22,255 nucleotides of DNA, from NCBI GenBank assembly GCA_016186375.1, contig JACPLS010000086.1, positions 1 to 22,255 on the forward strand, given 5' to 3'. Below the pieces are notes generated by a model. It did no database searches. It was given only the letters and a program-made list of their open reading frames with translations, and was not told the DNA's origin. Shown one piece after another: positions 14,420-21,254 of the stretch (positions are counted from its first letter, which is position 1; each line of letters begins with the position of its first letter). The stretch comes from Candidatus Pacearchaeota archaeon (GTDB lineage Archaea > Nanobdellota > Nanobdellia > Pacearchaeales > GW2011-AR1). The translations under genes and the position numbers were made by a program.

Positions 14420-15055
14420 TCAAGAATAGTGTCCTATAAGTAAATTAACATAATTTCTTTCAATATCATCTCTAACATGAAAAACAGCATTAACTTCTTC
14501 AACAGGCCTTTTTCTATTAAATCTTTTTAACAAATCCGGCATATTATCCAACAATATTTTTCTTATTCCGGTGTTTTGCTGCATTTTAACCGGAATGACT
14601 TCTCCAACAGGAATTACATCTTTAAATTCTACCTCACCAACCTTTCTTTGTCCAAGTGTATTATATATTTCCAGAACATCTCTTTCAGTATATGCAACTA
14701 AGATTTCATTGAAATTTCTTTTGGGAAAATTTGGAATTATTAAACTTTGAAAAACTCTCCAACCACCTAGATTCGCATCCTCTATATCCAAAAATGCATC
14801 TATATGTTTAACTTCATCTGTTGATTGTTCTCTTTCTCTAGGAATAATTAGATTTTTATCTCTTAAATTAATTCTTCCATCTTGCATTCCTGCAGATCTT
14901 AAAATCAAAGGATTGAATCTTTTAAAATCCAATGTTTTTGTTCGAAAAGCATCTGAAGGTTCTTTTGTTAAATCGTGCACTGATAAGAAAGGTCTGTCCC
15001 AATCTTGCCTCCCAGAATATCTTACATAACACTCATATTTTATGTCATTAACCAT
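14420..15055 (-). CDS. Unknown soluble protein
   Basis: This encodes 211 residues starting MVNDIKYECYVRYSGRQDWD. It has alternating strands and short helices, SLIIPNFPKRNFNEILVAYT in the middle and a C-terminal VFHVRDDIERNYVNLLIGHY. No signal, membrane or catalytic motif is recognised. An upstream in-frame ATG at 15094 would add 13 residues. The start at 15055 is preferred because TATTTTAAA (plus strand 15077-15085) is then a TATA box 30 to 22 bases upstream, as at the other leaderless genes. The motif TCGTCGATAAA lies about 92 bases upstream. Function unknown. Confidence 0.6.
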   Translation of the reverse strand: MVNDIKYECYVRYSGRQDWDRPFLSVHDLTKEPSDAFRTKTLDFKRFNPLILRSAGMQDGRINLRDKNLIIPREREQSTDEVKHIDAFLDIEDANLGGWRVFQSLIIPNFPKRNFNEILVAYTERDVLEIYNTLGQRKVGEVEFKDVIPVGEVIPVKMQQNTGIRKILLDNMPDLLKRFNRKRPVEEVNAVFHVRDDIERNYVNLLIGHYS

Positions 15056-15076
15056 ATAAAATATACTAAAAATGTG

Positions 15077-15085
15077 TATTTTAAA
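15077..15085 (-). promoter_or_regulatory. TATA-like box supporting start at 15055
   Basis: On the minus strand TTTAAAATA ends 22 bases before the ATG at 15055. It lies inside the alternative longer frame, which argues for the shorter one. Confidence 0.45.
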
Positions 15086-15146
15086 CTTTCTCATAAATTT
15101 TTGTCAATAAAAGTAGTTAATTATTAGGTTTTTATAAAAAAATATA

Positions 15147-15157
15147 TCGTCGATAAA
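15147..15157. promoter_or_regulatory. Second copy of TCGTCGATAAA
   Basis: This is an exact 11-base match to one arm of the palindrome at 3621-3646, here within a shorter palindrome TATCGTCGATA. It lies between the VKOR gene and the gene starting at 15055. It is a candidate operator half or full site. Confidence 0.4.
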
Positions 15158-15168
15158 ATATCAGGTTA

Positions 15169-15573
15169 TCAAACAGCTAAAATATTTAGAAATAACAGAA
15201 GATTAATAATTGCAGAAATTATGCAATAAAAACAATAGTTCTTCAGAATGTATTTCTGAACATAAAATAAATATGCTGATGCTGCAAGAGCTAAAAGTGA
15301 AGAAATAATTAAAAGATATTTTATCCAAACAATATTATTAAAGAAAAAAATCATAGCGAAAATAATTACAAAAAGATAATAAAAAATTCCCAGAAATTCA
15401 TTTTTAATACCGAAAAACTTTCCATAAGAACTTTGAACAACAGCATTGCAATCATGTTTGTTTATAGGACATACAAGAGGTTTTTTTCTTAAAGAATGCC
15501 AGCTAATATAAGCAGCGTCAATCAGGCCAATCACAGAGAGAGCTATTAAAGATGATATGGCTGTTGAAGTCAT
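15169..15573 (-). CDS. VKOR-family thiol oxidoreductase
   Basis: This 134-residue protein has four or five membrane helices and the vitamin K epoxide reductase signature. A loop has C35 and C42 (PLVCPINKHDCNAVVQSSYG, with conserved Ser49). The active-site CxxC is at 114-117 (NYCFYCIIS) at the start of the last helix. VKOR homologues pass electrons from exported thiol proteins (DsbA-like) to quinones and so drive disulfide formation outside the membrane. No fused thioredoxin domain is present. It is the last gene of the copper cluster, 11 bases after the DoxX-like gene. Partner proteins could include the Cys-containing cupredoxin at 15975. Confidence 0.88.
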   Translation of the reverse strand: MTSTAISSLIALSVIGLIDAAYISWHSLRKKPLVCPINKHDCNAVVQSSYGKFFGIKNEFLGIFYYLFVIIFAMIFFFNNIVWIKYLLIISSLLALAASAYLFYVQKYILKNYCFYCIISAIINLLLFLNILAV

Positions 15574-15584
15574 TTTGTTTAATT

Positions 15585-15962
15585 TTAATCTTTTTTATAT
15601 GATATGATAGCTAGTGCAATGGCGGCGAATAATATTGCAACATCTCTGAAGATAATATCTAAGGCTGTATAATTAAAGAATATTATTGCTAAGAGGGCTA
15701 GTGAAGCAATAATGGAAGCATAGAATACCTGCTTTTTTGATAAAAGCCAAACGGAAAGTAAAATATTAAAAATAGAATGTATATGAAGAAAAGTCTTTGC
15801 TGGTATTATTGCTTGCACAAAAGCAGGAATATATCCTGCCCAGGCTAAAGGATTGAGAAATGCAGATATTGCAGCATACAAGAAAACAACGGCAAGACCT
15901 GCTCGAAGAAAAAAAGAAACTAAAACTTCTCTATTACTCTTGTTTAAATCTGTATTATTCAT
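15585..15962 (-). CDS. DoxX-like membrane protein
   Basis: This 125-residue protein has four membrane helices. The N-terminal pattern FFLRAGLAVVFLYAAISAFL (17-36) followed by NPLAWAGYIPAF is typical of DoxX-like proteins. Length is at the lower end of the family. DoxX relatives associate with quinone-linked oxidoreductases in the membrane, and the exact reaction is not known. It starts 12 bases after the cupredoxin gene ends and is followed by the VKOR gene after 11 bases, suggesting a common transcript. Confidence 0.7.
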   Translation of the reverse strand: MNNTDLNKSNREVLVSFFLRAGLAVVFLYAAISAFLNPLAWAGYIPAFVQAIIPAKTFLHIHSIFNILLSVWLLSKKQVFYASIIASLALLAIIFFNYTALDIIFRDVAILFAAIALAIISYKKD

Positions 15963-15974
15963 CTTATATTACAA

Positions 15975-16502
15975 TTATTTAACGATTATCTTTCCAAATC
16001 TTCCTGAAAAAAGATGATCATGGTAATTCCAAGAACCTTTTTCATTGAAAGTAAAGCTCCAGCTTTCTCCTTCCGATAGACCGTTACAAGCATCAAATAT
16101 TTTAGATTGCTCGGCAGTTCCGCACTTTTTTATATCAGAACCAGGGTAAACAGTATGTGTTGGATGCATAGCAGAAGCAGGCCAATGTTCAGAAGAATCC
16201 TTATTTACCCATGTAACACTATCTCCTGCATTAATTTCTAAACTTGATGGGGAAAATCCAGATGATAATATTTCAATAGTGTGCTCTTTTGCAGATTCTG
16301 CATCTTGATTAGCCGGTACAATGGAGTTTTCCTCTCCACTAACTTTCAAAGTGCTACCTGCTGTGTTAACGTTTTTTGTCCCACTATTGCTGCCTGTTGC
16401 AGAATAATATATAAATCCTCCAATAATCAATAAAGCAATTATAACAATAACTACAGCTAAGGCTCCTGCGCCTTTATTTGTATTTTTGTTGAATAATTTC
16501 AT
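15975..16502 (-). CDS. Membrane-anchored cupredoxin
   Basis: This 175-residue protein has an N-terminal membrane anchor (about 12-33) and a Ser/Thr/Asn-rich linker (34-72). A cupredoxin domain (74-175) follows. Likely copper ligands are H106 in SSEHWPAS and H161/H163 in WNYHDHLFSG. HPTHTVYPGSD (113-123) is typical of this group. An extra loop carries C127 and C139, perhaps a disulfide made by the neighbouring VKOR. It would act on the outer face of the membrane in copper binding or electron transfer. The promoter has TTTATAA at 16525-16531 and a palindrome just before the ATG. Confidence 0.88.
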   Translation of the reverse strand: MKLFNKNTNKGAGALAVVIVIIALLIIGGFIYYSATGSNSGTKNVNTAGSTLKVSGEENSIVPANQDAESAKEHTIEILSSGFSPSSLEINAGDSVTWVNKDSSEHWPASAMHPTHTVYPGSDIKKCGTAEQSKIFDACNGLSEGESWSFTFNEKGSWNYHDHLFSGRFGKIIVK

Positions 16503-16531
16503 ATTTCTATTTAGAAATAGAGAGTTTATAA
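16503..16531 (-). promoter_or_regulatory. Cupredoxin promoter with palindrome
   Basis: The TATA-like TTATAAA (minus strand; 16525-16531) lies 29 to 23 bases before the ATG at 16502. A perfect inverted repeat, ATTTCTA and TAGAAAT (16503-16518), fills the space right up to the start codon, so a bound repressor would block initiation. Confidence 0.45.
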
Positions 16532-16554
16532 GCTTTTTGCATAAGACAGATTTT

Positions 16555-18519
16555 TTATATCCTTTTCCTTCTCAAGAGGTTTGCGTTCGTTACAACACTT
16601 ATTGATGAAAGAGCCATTGCAATTTCTGCAATTATAGGGTGCAATAAACCAGCAACAGCCAACGGAATAGCAACCACATTATAGGCAAAAGCCCAGAAGA
16701 GATTTTGCTTTATCTTCCTGAGTGTTCCTTTTGATAAATTTATTGCCTGAACTACTCCAATTAATGATCCTTTTGCCAATACTATATCTCCTGCCTCTAT
16801 TGCAATGTCTGTTCCGGAACCCATAGCTATTCCAACATTACTTTGTTTTAATGCAGGAGCATCGTTTATACCATCACCGACAAATGCGACCATCGCTCTT
16901 TTCTGCAATTCCTCTACCTTTTTCGCCTTATCTTCAGGAAGAACATTTGCAATTACAGCATCAATTCCTACTCTTTTTGCTATGGTTTTTGCAGTTTTTT
17001 CATTGTCACCTGTAATCATAAGGGTCTTATATCCTTGTCTTGATAAAGCATTGATTGCTATAACAGAATCTTCTTTAATATCATCTGCAACTGCAATTAG
17101 CCCAATAACTTCGGCATTTTCTGTAACAATCATAACTGTTTTTCCTTCACCTTCTAAACCGTCAATTCTGGGTTCAAATCCTTTTGTAGGGATATTTTTT
17201 TCATCCATTAAAGTCCTGTTTCCAATTACTATCTTATTTTTTCCAATCAAACCCTCAACTCCTTTTCCTCTTAATATTTTAAATTCTGATACTTTTCTAT
17301 ATTTTTTTAATTTGGCTTTATCAACAATTGCTCTCGCTAAAGGATGTTCACTTAATTTTTCAAGGCTTGCCGCAATATCTAATAAGTAAGATTCTTTAAC
17401 ATCAGAATAAATATCAGTAACTTCTGGTTTTCCTTTTGTTATTGTTCCTGTTTTATCAAACACAATAATTCTTACTTCCTTCATCGTCTGGATTGCCTCT
17501 CCTTTTCTTATTAATATTCCTCGTTTAGCTCCTATGCCGCTTCCAACAGTGAGAGCTATTGGTACAGCAAGGCCAAGAGAACAAGGACAAGCAATAACAA
17601 GAACGGCAATTCCAGTTCCTACCGCAGCACTTATATCTTTTGTAATTAACATCCATCCAAAAAAAGTCAAAATTGATAAGACTAAGATAATAGGCACAAA
17701 TATACTCGTTACTTTATCAGCCATTTTTTGTATGGGGACTTTTGTTCCTTGAGCTTCTTCAACTAATTGAATTATATGTGAAAGAAAAGTATCTTTTCCT
17801 ATTTTTGTTGCTCTCACATATAAAATTCCATCCTGATTAATTGTTGCTCCAATAACATTGCTCTTTGCTCTTTTTTCATCAGTCTTGCTTTCTCCACTTA
17901 TCATTGATTCATCAACAGCACTTTCTCCTTTGACAACTATGCCATCAGTGGGAATTTTTTCTCCTGGTTTAATAATCATAATATCTCCAATACTTACTTC
18001 AGAAATTGGTATTTCGATTTCCTTTTTTCCTTTTAATACGCGTGCTTTTTTTGCTCCTAGTTCAAGAAGTTTCCTAATTTCCTGTGTTGCTTTCCCCCTA
18101 GCTTTTGCCTCGATATATTTTCCAGTAATAAATATTGCCATAATTGCCGAAGCAACTCCAGAATAATCCAATAAAATATCAAAGAGATTTAAAATTCCAG
18201 TAATGTAAGCAATAATAGTCCCTAAAGCAATAAGGGAATCCATGTTAAAATAAAATGTAATCAAACCCCTTAAACCGCCTCTTATAGTGCTAAATCCAAA
18301 AATAAAAATAACAGGAAAACCAAAAATTAAAAACAAGAGCACTGAAACTTGTTCAGAAAAAATATTTATCCCAAATAATCTTTGAAGAATCATTAAAATA
18401 AAAATAGGTATGGCAAAAACCCATACTCCGATTAATTTTCTAAACCAGTCTCTTATCTCAGAATCTTCTGTTATTTCATTTTCACTGTTTGTTTGTTGAC
18501 GAATATGATTGTGTTCCAT
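16555..18519 (-). CDS. copA: Cu(I)-transporting P-type ATPase (CopA-like)
   Basis: The product has 654 residues. Motifs in order are SGES (208-211, actuator), CPC (311-313, metal-binding helix), DKTGT (355-359, phosphorylated Asp355), SEHPLA (390-395, nucleotide site) and GDGIND (548-553). YN (613-614) in the seventh helix and MALSS (635-639) in the eighth complete the Cu(I) signature. Eight membrane helices are expected. The N-terminal metal-binding HMA domain of most CopA proteins is absent and is instead encoded separately just upstream (18521-18739). The first 27 residues hold only two His and acidic residues. It exports Cu(I) using ATP. The start is one base after the HMA gene stop, so the two are coupled. 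Confidence 0.95.
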   Translation of the reverse strand: MEHNHIRQQTNSENEITEDSEIRDWFRKLIGVWVFAIPIFILMILQRLFGINIFSEQVSVLLFLIFGFPVIFIFGFSTIRGGLRGLITFYFNMDSLIALGTIIAYITGILNLFDILLDYSGVASAIMAIFITGKYIEAKARGKATQEIRKLLELGAKKARVLKGKKEIEIPISEVSIGDIMIIKPGEKIPTDGIVVKGESAVDESMISGESKTDEKRAKSNVIGATINQDGILYVRATKIGKDTFLSHIIQLVEEAQGTKVPIQKMADKVTSIFVPIILVLSILTFFGWMLITKDISAAVGTGIAVLVIACPCSLGLAVPIALTVGSGIGAKRGILIRKGEAIQTMKEVRIIVFDKTGTITKGKPEVTDIYSDVKESYLLDIAASLEKLSEHPLARAIVDKAKLKKYRKVSEFKILRGKGVEGLIGKNKIVIGNRTLMDEKNIPTKGFEPRIDGLEGEGKTVMIVTENAEVIGLIAVADDIKEDSVIAINALSRQGYKTLMITGDNEKTAKTIAKRVGIDAVIANVLPEDKAKKVEELQKRAMVAFVGDGINDAPALKQSNVGIAMGSGTDIAIEAGDIVLAKGSLIGVVQAINLSKGTLRKIKQNLFWAFAYNVVAIPLAVAGLLHPIIAEIAMALSSISVVTNANLLRRKRI

Positions 18520-18520
18520 A

Positions 18521-18739
18521 TTATGAGAACTCCACTTTAATAGCCTGATATCCTGCTCTTTTTACAGCATTTTTTAGATCATCTTCTTTTATGTTGTCTT
18601 CACAATCAACAAAACCTTTTTTTGCTATTAAGTTTACTCTCTGATTTTTTGTTCCGGGAATTTTTGATATGCTTCTTTCTATATTGGAAGCGCAAGAAGC
18701 GCAATGCATTCCATTTATGTATAGGGTTGCTTTTTTCAT
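18521..18739 (-). CDS. copZ: HMA-domain copper chaperone (CopZ-like)
   Basis: This 72-residue protein is a single heavy-metal-associated domain with GMHCASC (C13, C16) as the metal site and the usual ferredoxin-like pattern ending in GYQAIKVEF. It should carry Cu(I) to the ATPase encoded immediately downstream, or act as its detached N-terminal domain, since the ATPase lacks one. AAGGAGG on the minus strand lies about 18 bases before the ATG, longer than usual. The extra Cys at about residue 50 (FVDCEDN) is not part of the motif. Confidence 0.92.
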   Translation of the reverse strand: MKKATLYINGMHCASCASNIERSISKIPGTKNQRVNLIAKKGFVDCEDNIKEDDLKNAVKRAGYQAIKVEFS

Positions 18740-18748
18740 TTTATATTT

Positions 18749-18928
18749 TTACTTTTTCCTCCTTTCACTATTGATATTCAGAGCGTGTTTAATTATGTCA
18801 CTATTACATGCTTTATATTTCTTGCAATATTCTTCACACTTTGTTGCTATCCTCTTATTTTTATATTTAAATTTACATTCGCCACATTGATATGCATTTT
18901 TATTGTTAATGATAATTTTTCGCACCAT
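18749..18928 (-). CDS. Small Cys-rich metal-binding protein
   Basis: This encodes 59 residues: CGEC (C15, C18), then CEEYC (C31, C35) and C41, in YKACNSDIIKHAL, followed by a basic tail. The spacing CxxC...CxxxC...C suggests a zinc or copper site. From memory, similar small proteins (CxxC, then KCEEWCK-type, then CN) accompany copper genes in archaea. The ATG overlaps the stop of the upstream gene (TAATG), and AGGAG precedes it, so it is clearly translated within the operon. It ends 9 bases before the HMA gene. Role inferred as metal sensing or buffering. Confidence 0.75.
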   Translation of the reverse strand: MVRKIIINNKNAYQCGECKFKYKNKRIATKCEEYCKKYKACNSDIIKHALNINSERRKK

Positions 18929-19182
18929 TAATTTCTCCTATTATTATCTTTTAATTGTTGTATAAGCCAAATTATAAATAAAACAAGTGCGATTAAAACT
19001 AAAATCATGATTATCCATCCGAACCACATTAACCCGATTCCACTATTATATCCTCGCATCATACCATATATTCCGTTATAATTGCCATAATTACTTAATC
19101 CCATCATTCCAAAACCGCCAAACAATAAAAAAACAACTATTGCAATTACCAAAGCAATAACAATATTATTATCTTTGTGCAT
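18928..19182 (-). CDS. Small Met/Gly-rich two-helix membrane protein
   Basis: This 84-residue protein has two membrane helices (about 7-27 and 50-74). They are separated by an outward loop rich in Gly, Met, Asn and Tyr (GFGMMGLSNYGN, IYGMMRGYNSGIG). Methionine-rich loops bind Cu(I), fitting the neighbouring copper genes. The start at 19182 is chosen because GGGAG lies just upstream on the minus strand. A longer frame from 19239 overlaps the regulator gene and is rejected. The 3' end overlaps the Cys-rich gene start. Confidence 0.7.
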   Translation of the reverse strand: MHKDNNIVIALVIAIVVFLLFGGFGMMGLSNYGNYNGIYGMMRGYNSGIGLMWFGWIIMILVLIALVLFIIWLIQQLKDNNRRN

Positions 19183-19543
19183 TTTCTTTTTCTCCCTGAT
19201 GTAAAATATGAATGCAATATTGAGCCATATGTTTATCAATTAAATGCATAAGAGGTTTTATAGTTTCCTCATTTAATTTATAAAAGCGATATTTTCCTTC
19301 AATTTCTGAGATAACAAAGCCACACTGTTTTAATCTTGCAAGATTATGAGATACTGCTGTTTGATCCATTTTTAACTCTTCAATAATTTCTGAAACATTT
19401 TTCTTTCCTTTTCTTAGAAGGTTGATAATTCTCAATCTATGCTCGGAAACAAGAGTTCCAAAAAATATTTTATATGCATCATAGACTTTTTCCTCACCAA
19501 AGCCCTCTTTATGTATATGCTGTAATATGTTTCTATCTATCAT
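19169..19543 (-). CDS. ArsR-family winged-helix metalloregulator
   Basis: This 124-residue protein has the ArsR/SmtB fold: a helix at 33-45 (SEHRLRIINLLRKG) and the HTH NVSEIIEELKMDQTAVSHNL (49-68). The wing is at 76-90 (FVISEIEGKYRFYKL). Possible metal ligands are C74, H105, C110, H112 and H115 in the C-terminal DKHMAQYCIHILH. It probably represses the copper operon and itself. It is leaderless, with a TATA-like box at 19566-19573 and an inverted repeat over the start codon. The end overlaps the next gene by 14 bases. Confidence 0.88.
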   Translation of the reverse strand: MIDRNILQHIHKEGFGEEKVYDAYKIFFGTLVSEHRLRIINLLRKGKKNVSEIIEELKMDQTAVSHNLARLKQCGFVISEIEGKYRFYKLNEETIKPLMHLIDKHMAQYCIHILHQGEKENAQR

Positions 19544-19564
19544 ATGAATATTTGATACATATGA
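19540..19564 (-). promoter_or_regulatory. Candidate ArsR operator over the start codon
   Basis: TCATATG (19540-19546) and CATATGA (19558-19564) form a 7-bp inverted repeat around an 11-base spacer. The ATG at 19541-19543 lies inside one arm. The size is close to ArsR-type operators, and it overlaps the expected transcription start, so binding would self-repress the gene. Confidence 0.5.
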
Positions 19565-19565
19565 C

Positions 19566-19581
19566 TATTTAAATGTTTCTA
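19566..19581 (-). promoter_or_regulatory. Promoter of the ArsR gene
   Basis: TAGAAACATTTAAATA (minus strand), with the TATA core 30 to 23 bases before the ATG at 19543. The identical 16 bases are found before the antitoxin gene at 20272. Confidence 0.55.
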
Positions 19582-19611
19582 ATAATATTCCAATAACCTA
19601 ATTGTTAATAG

Positions 19612-20043
19612 TTAAGAATTAACAGGATTAACTGTATTTATCCAAGGAATTTTAAAATCTTTAACATTTTCAGTGTATATATTAAGAATATTATTTTCTT
19701 TCATAGTTGCAGCAATTAGTGCATCCCAAAAAGATAGATTAAAATCTTTAGATATTTCAAGCGCACTTAGAATAGACTTATCATAATAAAATATTTTAAT
19801 AAATCCTGTAAAAGATATTATATCTTTAACAACAAAATATACTTCATCTACAGATAGCTTCAGCTTATGTAATGCCACTGAAACAAATTCTGACAAAACT
19901 TGATTTGAGATGACTAATTTTATTTTTCTGTTCCAACATTGATTAATTAAACTCTCGGCTTTGATCTTTTTTATATTTTCATTTTTATCATAATAATAAA
20001 TAAGTATGTTAGTGTCCAGGAAGAATAATTTATTATCTTGCAT
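19612..20043 (-). CDS. vapC: PIN-domain toxin (VapC)
   Basis: This encodes 143 residues. The PIN motifs (counting from this start) are FFLDTNILIY (D10), SNQVLSEF (E52), FWDALIAATM (D107) and YTENVKDF (E125/D129). The fourth acidic site has Glu where Asp is frequent. PIN toxins are Mg-dependent RNases. The start at 20043 is preferred because GGGATGA lies 6-12 bases upstream. An in-frame ATG at 20052 would add three residues. It overlaps the antitoxin gene by about 11 to 20 bases. In contrast to the pair at 4377-5070, this module looks intact. Confidence 0.88.
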   Translation of the reverse strand: MQDNKLFFLDTNILIYYYDKNENIKKIKAESLINQCWNRKIKLVISNQVLSEFVSVALHKLKLSVDEVYFVVKDIISFTGFIKIFYYDKSILSALEISKDFNLSFWDALIAATMKENNILNIYTENVKDFKIPWINTVNPVNS

Positions 20044-20272
20044 GTATCTCATCCCTGTTAAATTTCCAGTTTTTTAACGAATAAAGCCCTCTCTTCGCCA
20101 TTAGGATCTGCCTTTCTGCTATTCTTATTTGGTTTTCTTCTTCAAGCCAGTTTTTTATAGCCTCTTCTATTGCTTTTCCTAGAACTCCTTTTCTTTCTCC
20201 TAATTTCTTTCTGACAGTTTTTCTGAACTCTTGGTTAATCTTATTATTAACATTAATTGTTATGGTTGCCAT
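20033..20272 (-). CDS. vapB: RHH antitoxin (VapB)
   Basis: This 79-residue protein has the ribbon-helix-helix strand TITINVNN at its N-terminus, a helix with VRKKLGERKGV, then LGKAIEEAIKNWLEEE (31-46). The C-terminal 30 residues carry the toxin-binding tail (LYSLKNWKFNRDEIH). It is leaderless, with a TATA-like box at 20294-20301. It pairs with the overlapping PIN toxin and should repress its own promoter. Confidence 0.82.
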   Translation of the reverse strand: MATITINVNNKINQEFRKTVRKKLGERKGVLGKAIEEAIKNWLEEENQIRIAERQILMAKRGLYSLKNWKFNRDEIHAR

Positions 20273-20293
20273 AATTAATTTATATCTAAGAGA

Positions 20294-20309
20294 TATTTAA
20301 ATGTTTCTA
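20294..20309 (-). promoter_or_regulatory. Promoter of the RHH antitoxin gene
   Basis: TAGAAACATTTAAATA (minus strand) is identical to the box before the ArsR gene. The TATA core lies 29 to 22 bases before the ATG at 20272. Confidence 0.55.
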
Positions 20310-20348
20310 TGATATAAATTAATTCTCGTTCCATCTTTCTCAACACAA

Positions 20349-20807
20349 TTATTTTTTATTTAAGAGATATAAACTCAAAGATAAAATTATTATCACTAAT
20401 AATTGAATTTCTATACCCTTTAAAGGCAAAGCTGCAAAAGAAAAACTAATTCCGAGCAAACCAAATATTAAAGGGAATAGGCCAGTTATGCAAAGAGGGC
20501 AGAATCCTGTTGCTAATCCTCCTAAAGTTCCTAGACCGGTTAAAACTCCTGCTTCTTTGCATTTTTTCCATTGTTGTCTCTCTTTATATTTTATAAAAGC
20601 GTAAACTGCATTAATTGATACTAATGATCCGATAGTAATTGAAAAGATGATAGAAATGATTAATTCTAGCCAATTAATACTTCCTGCATATGCAATAATC
20701 AGAGGAATTGTTTGATAAAAACCACTAATTAAGAGATTAATAAATATATAAGAAATAAAAATACCAATAATCCAATACACATAAGGTTTTTGAAGTATTC
20801 TTCTCAT
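20349..20807 (-). CDS. 4-TM membrane protein with CPLC motif
   Basis: This 152-residue protein has four or five membrane segments (about 10-30, 33-48, 50-73, 95-125, 132-148). A CPLC motif (103-106) sits in a Gly-rich segment (GGLATGFCPLCITGLFPLIF). Two thiols in the membrane suggest metal handling or redox, like the CxxC in mercury/copper transporters of the MerT type, although no close family can be named. It starts 23 bases after the cupredoxin gene, which points to a joint role in copper trafficking. Confidence 0.65.
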   Translation of the reverse strand: MRRILQKPYVYWIIGIFISYIFINLLISGFYQTIPLIIAYAGSINWLELIISIIFSITIGSLVSINAVYAFIKYKERQQWKKCKEAGVLTGLGTLGGLATGFCPLCITGLFPLIFGLLGISFSFAALPLKGIEIQLLVIIILSLSLYLLNKK

Positions 20808-20830
20808 TTTTTCTTTTACTAAATGTCAAT

Positions 20831-21217
20831 TTATTCAACAATCAATTTTCCGAAGCCCATACCCATTGAGCAAGCAAAAGTAAATGTACCCTTCTTAGTT
20901 GGAGTAAAAACAATTTTTTCATTTGGTGTTCTTGCATATTTTGACACTCCGAGGTCTTTAATTGTAAATGATCTAAGACAACCTGTAACGCTCTCATCTA
21001 ACGTAAGCTCAACTGGTTTTCCTTCCGTGACTTTAATTGTATTTGGATAGTAATTTAAGTTTTTAGTTCCCAGAGTTATTTTTTGAGCATCCCCTTCTAT
21101 CACAGCGACTGTTTCTCCATTTTTTCCATCTGAGTTGGTGCTTCCTCTACTTATAATAAAAATACCTCCTGCTATAATTAATAATATCATCATTGCTAAC
21201 ATTGTTGTGTTTTTCAT
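20831..21217 (-). CDS. Membrane-anchored cupredoxin with Cys/Met ligands
   Basis: This 128-residue protein has an N-terminal membrane anchor (5-22) and a short linker. A cupredoxin domain (about 46-128) follows. Likely ligands are C80 (TGCLRSF), C116 and M118 or M120 (FACSMGMGFGKLIV). Cys at the position of the usual first His is a variant seen in Cu(I)-binding cupredoxin domains of efflux systems. The start at 21217 is favoured over 21262 because TTTATAAA (21239-21246) then sits 29 to 22 bases upstream and the signal sequence looks normal. The longer form would start inside the previous gene. Confidence 0.85.
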   Translation of the reverse strand: MKNTTMLAMMILLIIAGGIFIISRGSTNSDGKNGETVAVIEGDAQKITLGTKNLNYYPNTIKVTEGKPVELTLDESVTGCLRSFTIKDLGVSKYARTPNEKIVFTPTKKGTFTFACSMGMGFGKLIVE

Positions 21218-21238
21218 ATTGTTCTTAAATTTATATAG

Positions 21239-21246
21239 TTTATAAA
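21239..21246 (-). promoter_or_regulatory. TATA-like box of the second cupredoxin
   Basis: On the minus strand TTTATAAA lies 29 to 22 bases before the ATG at 21217 and just ahead of the preceding gene's end, so the cupredoxin can be transcribed on its own. Confidence 0.45.
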
Positions 21247-21254
21247 CTCTAATA

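Noticed and set aside
17171..17181. GGTTCAAATCC, resembling a tRNA T-loop
   Set aside because: It lies inside the Cu ATPase gene on the opposite strand, and no acceptor stem or anticodon arm surrounds it.
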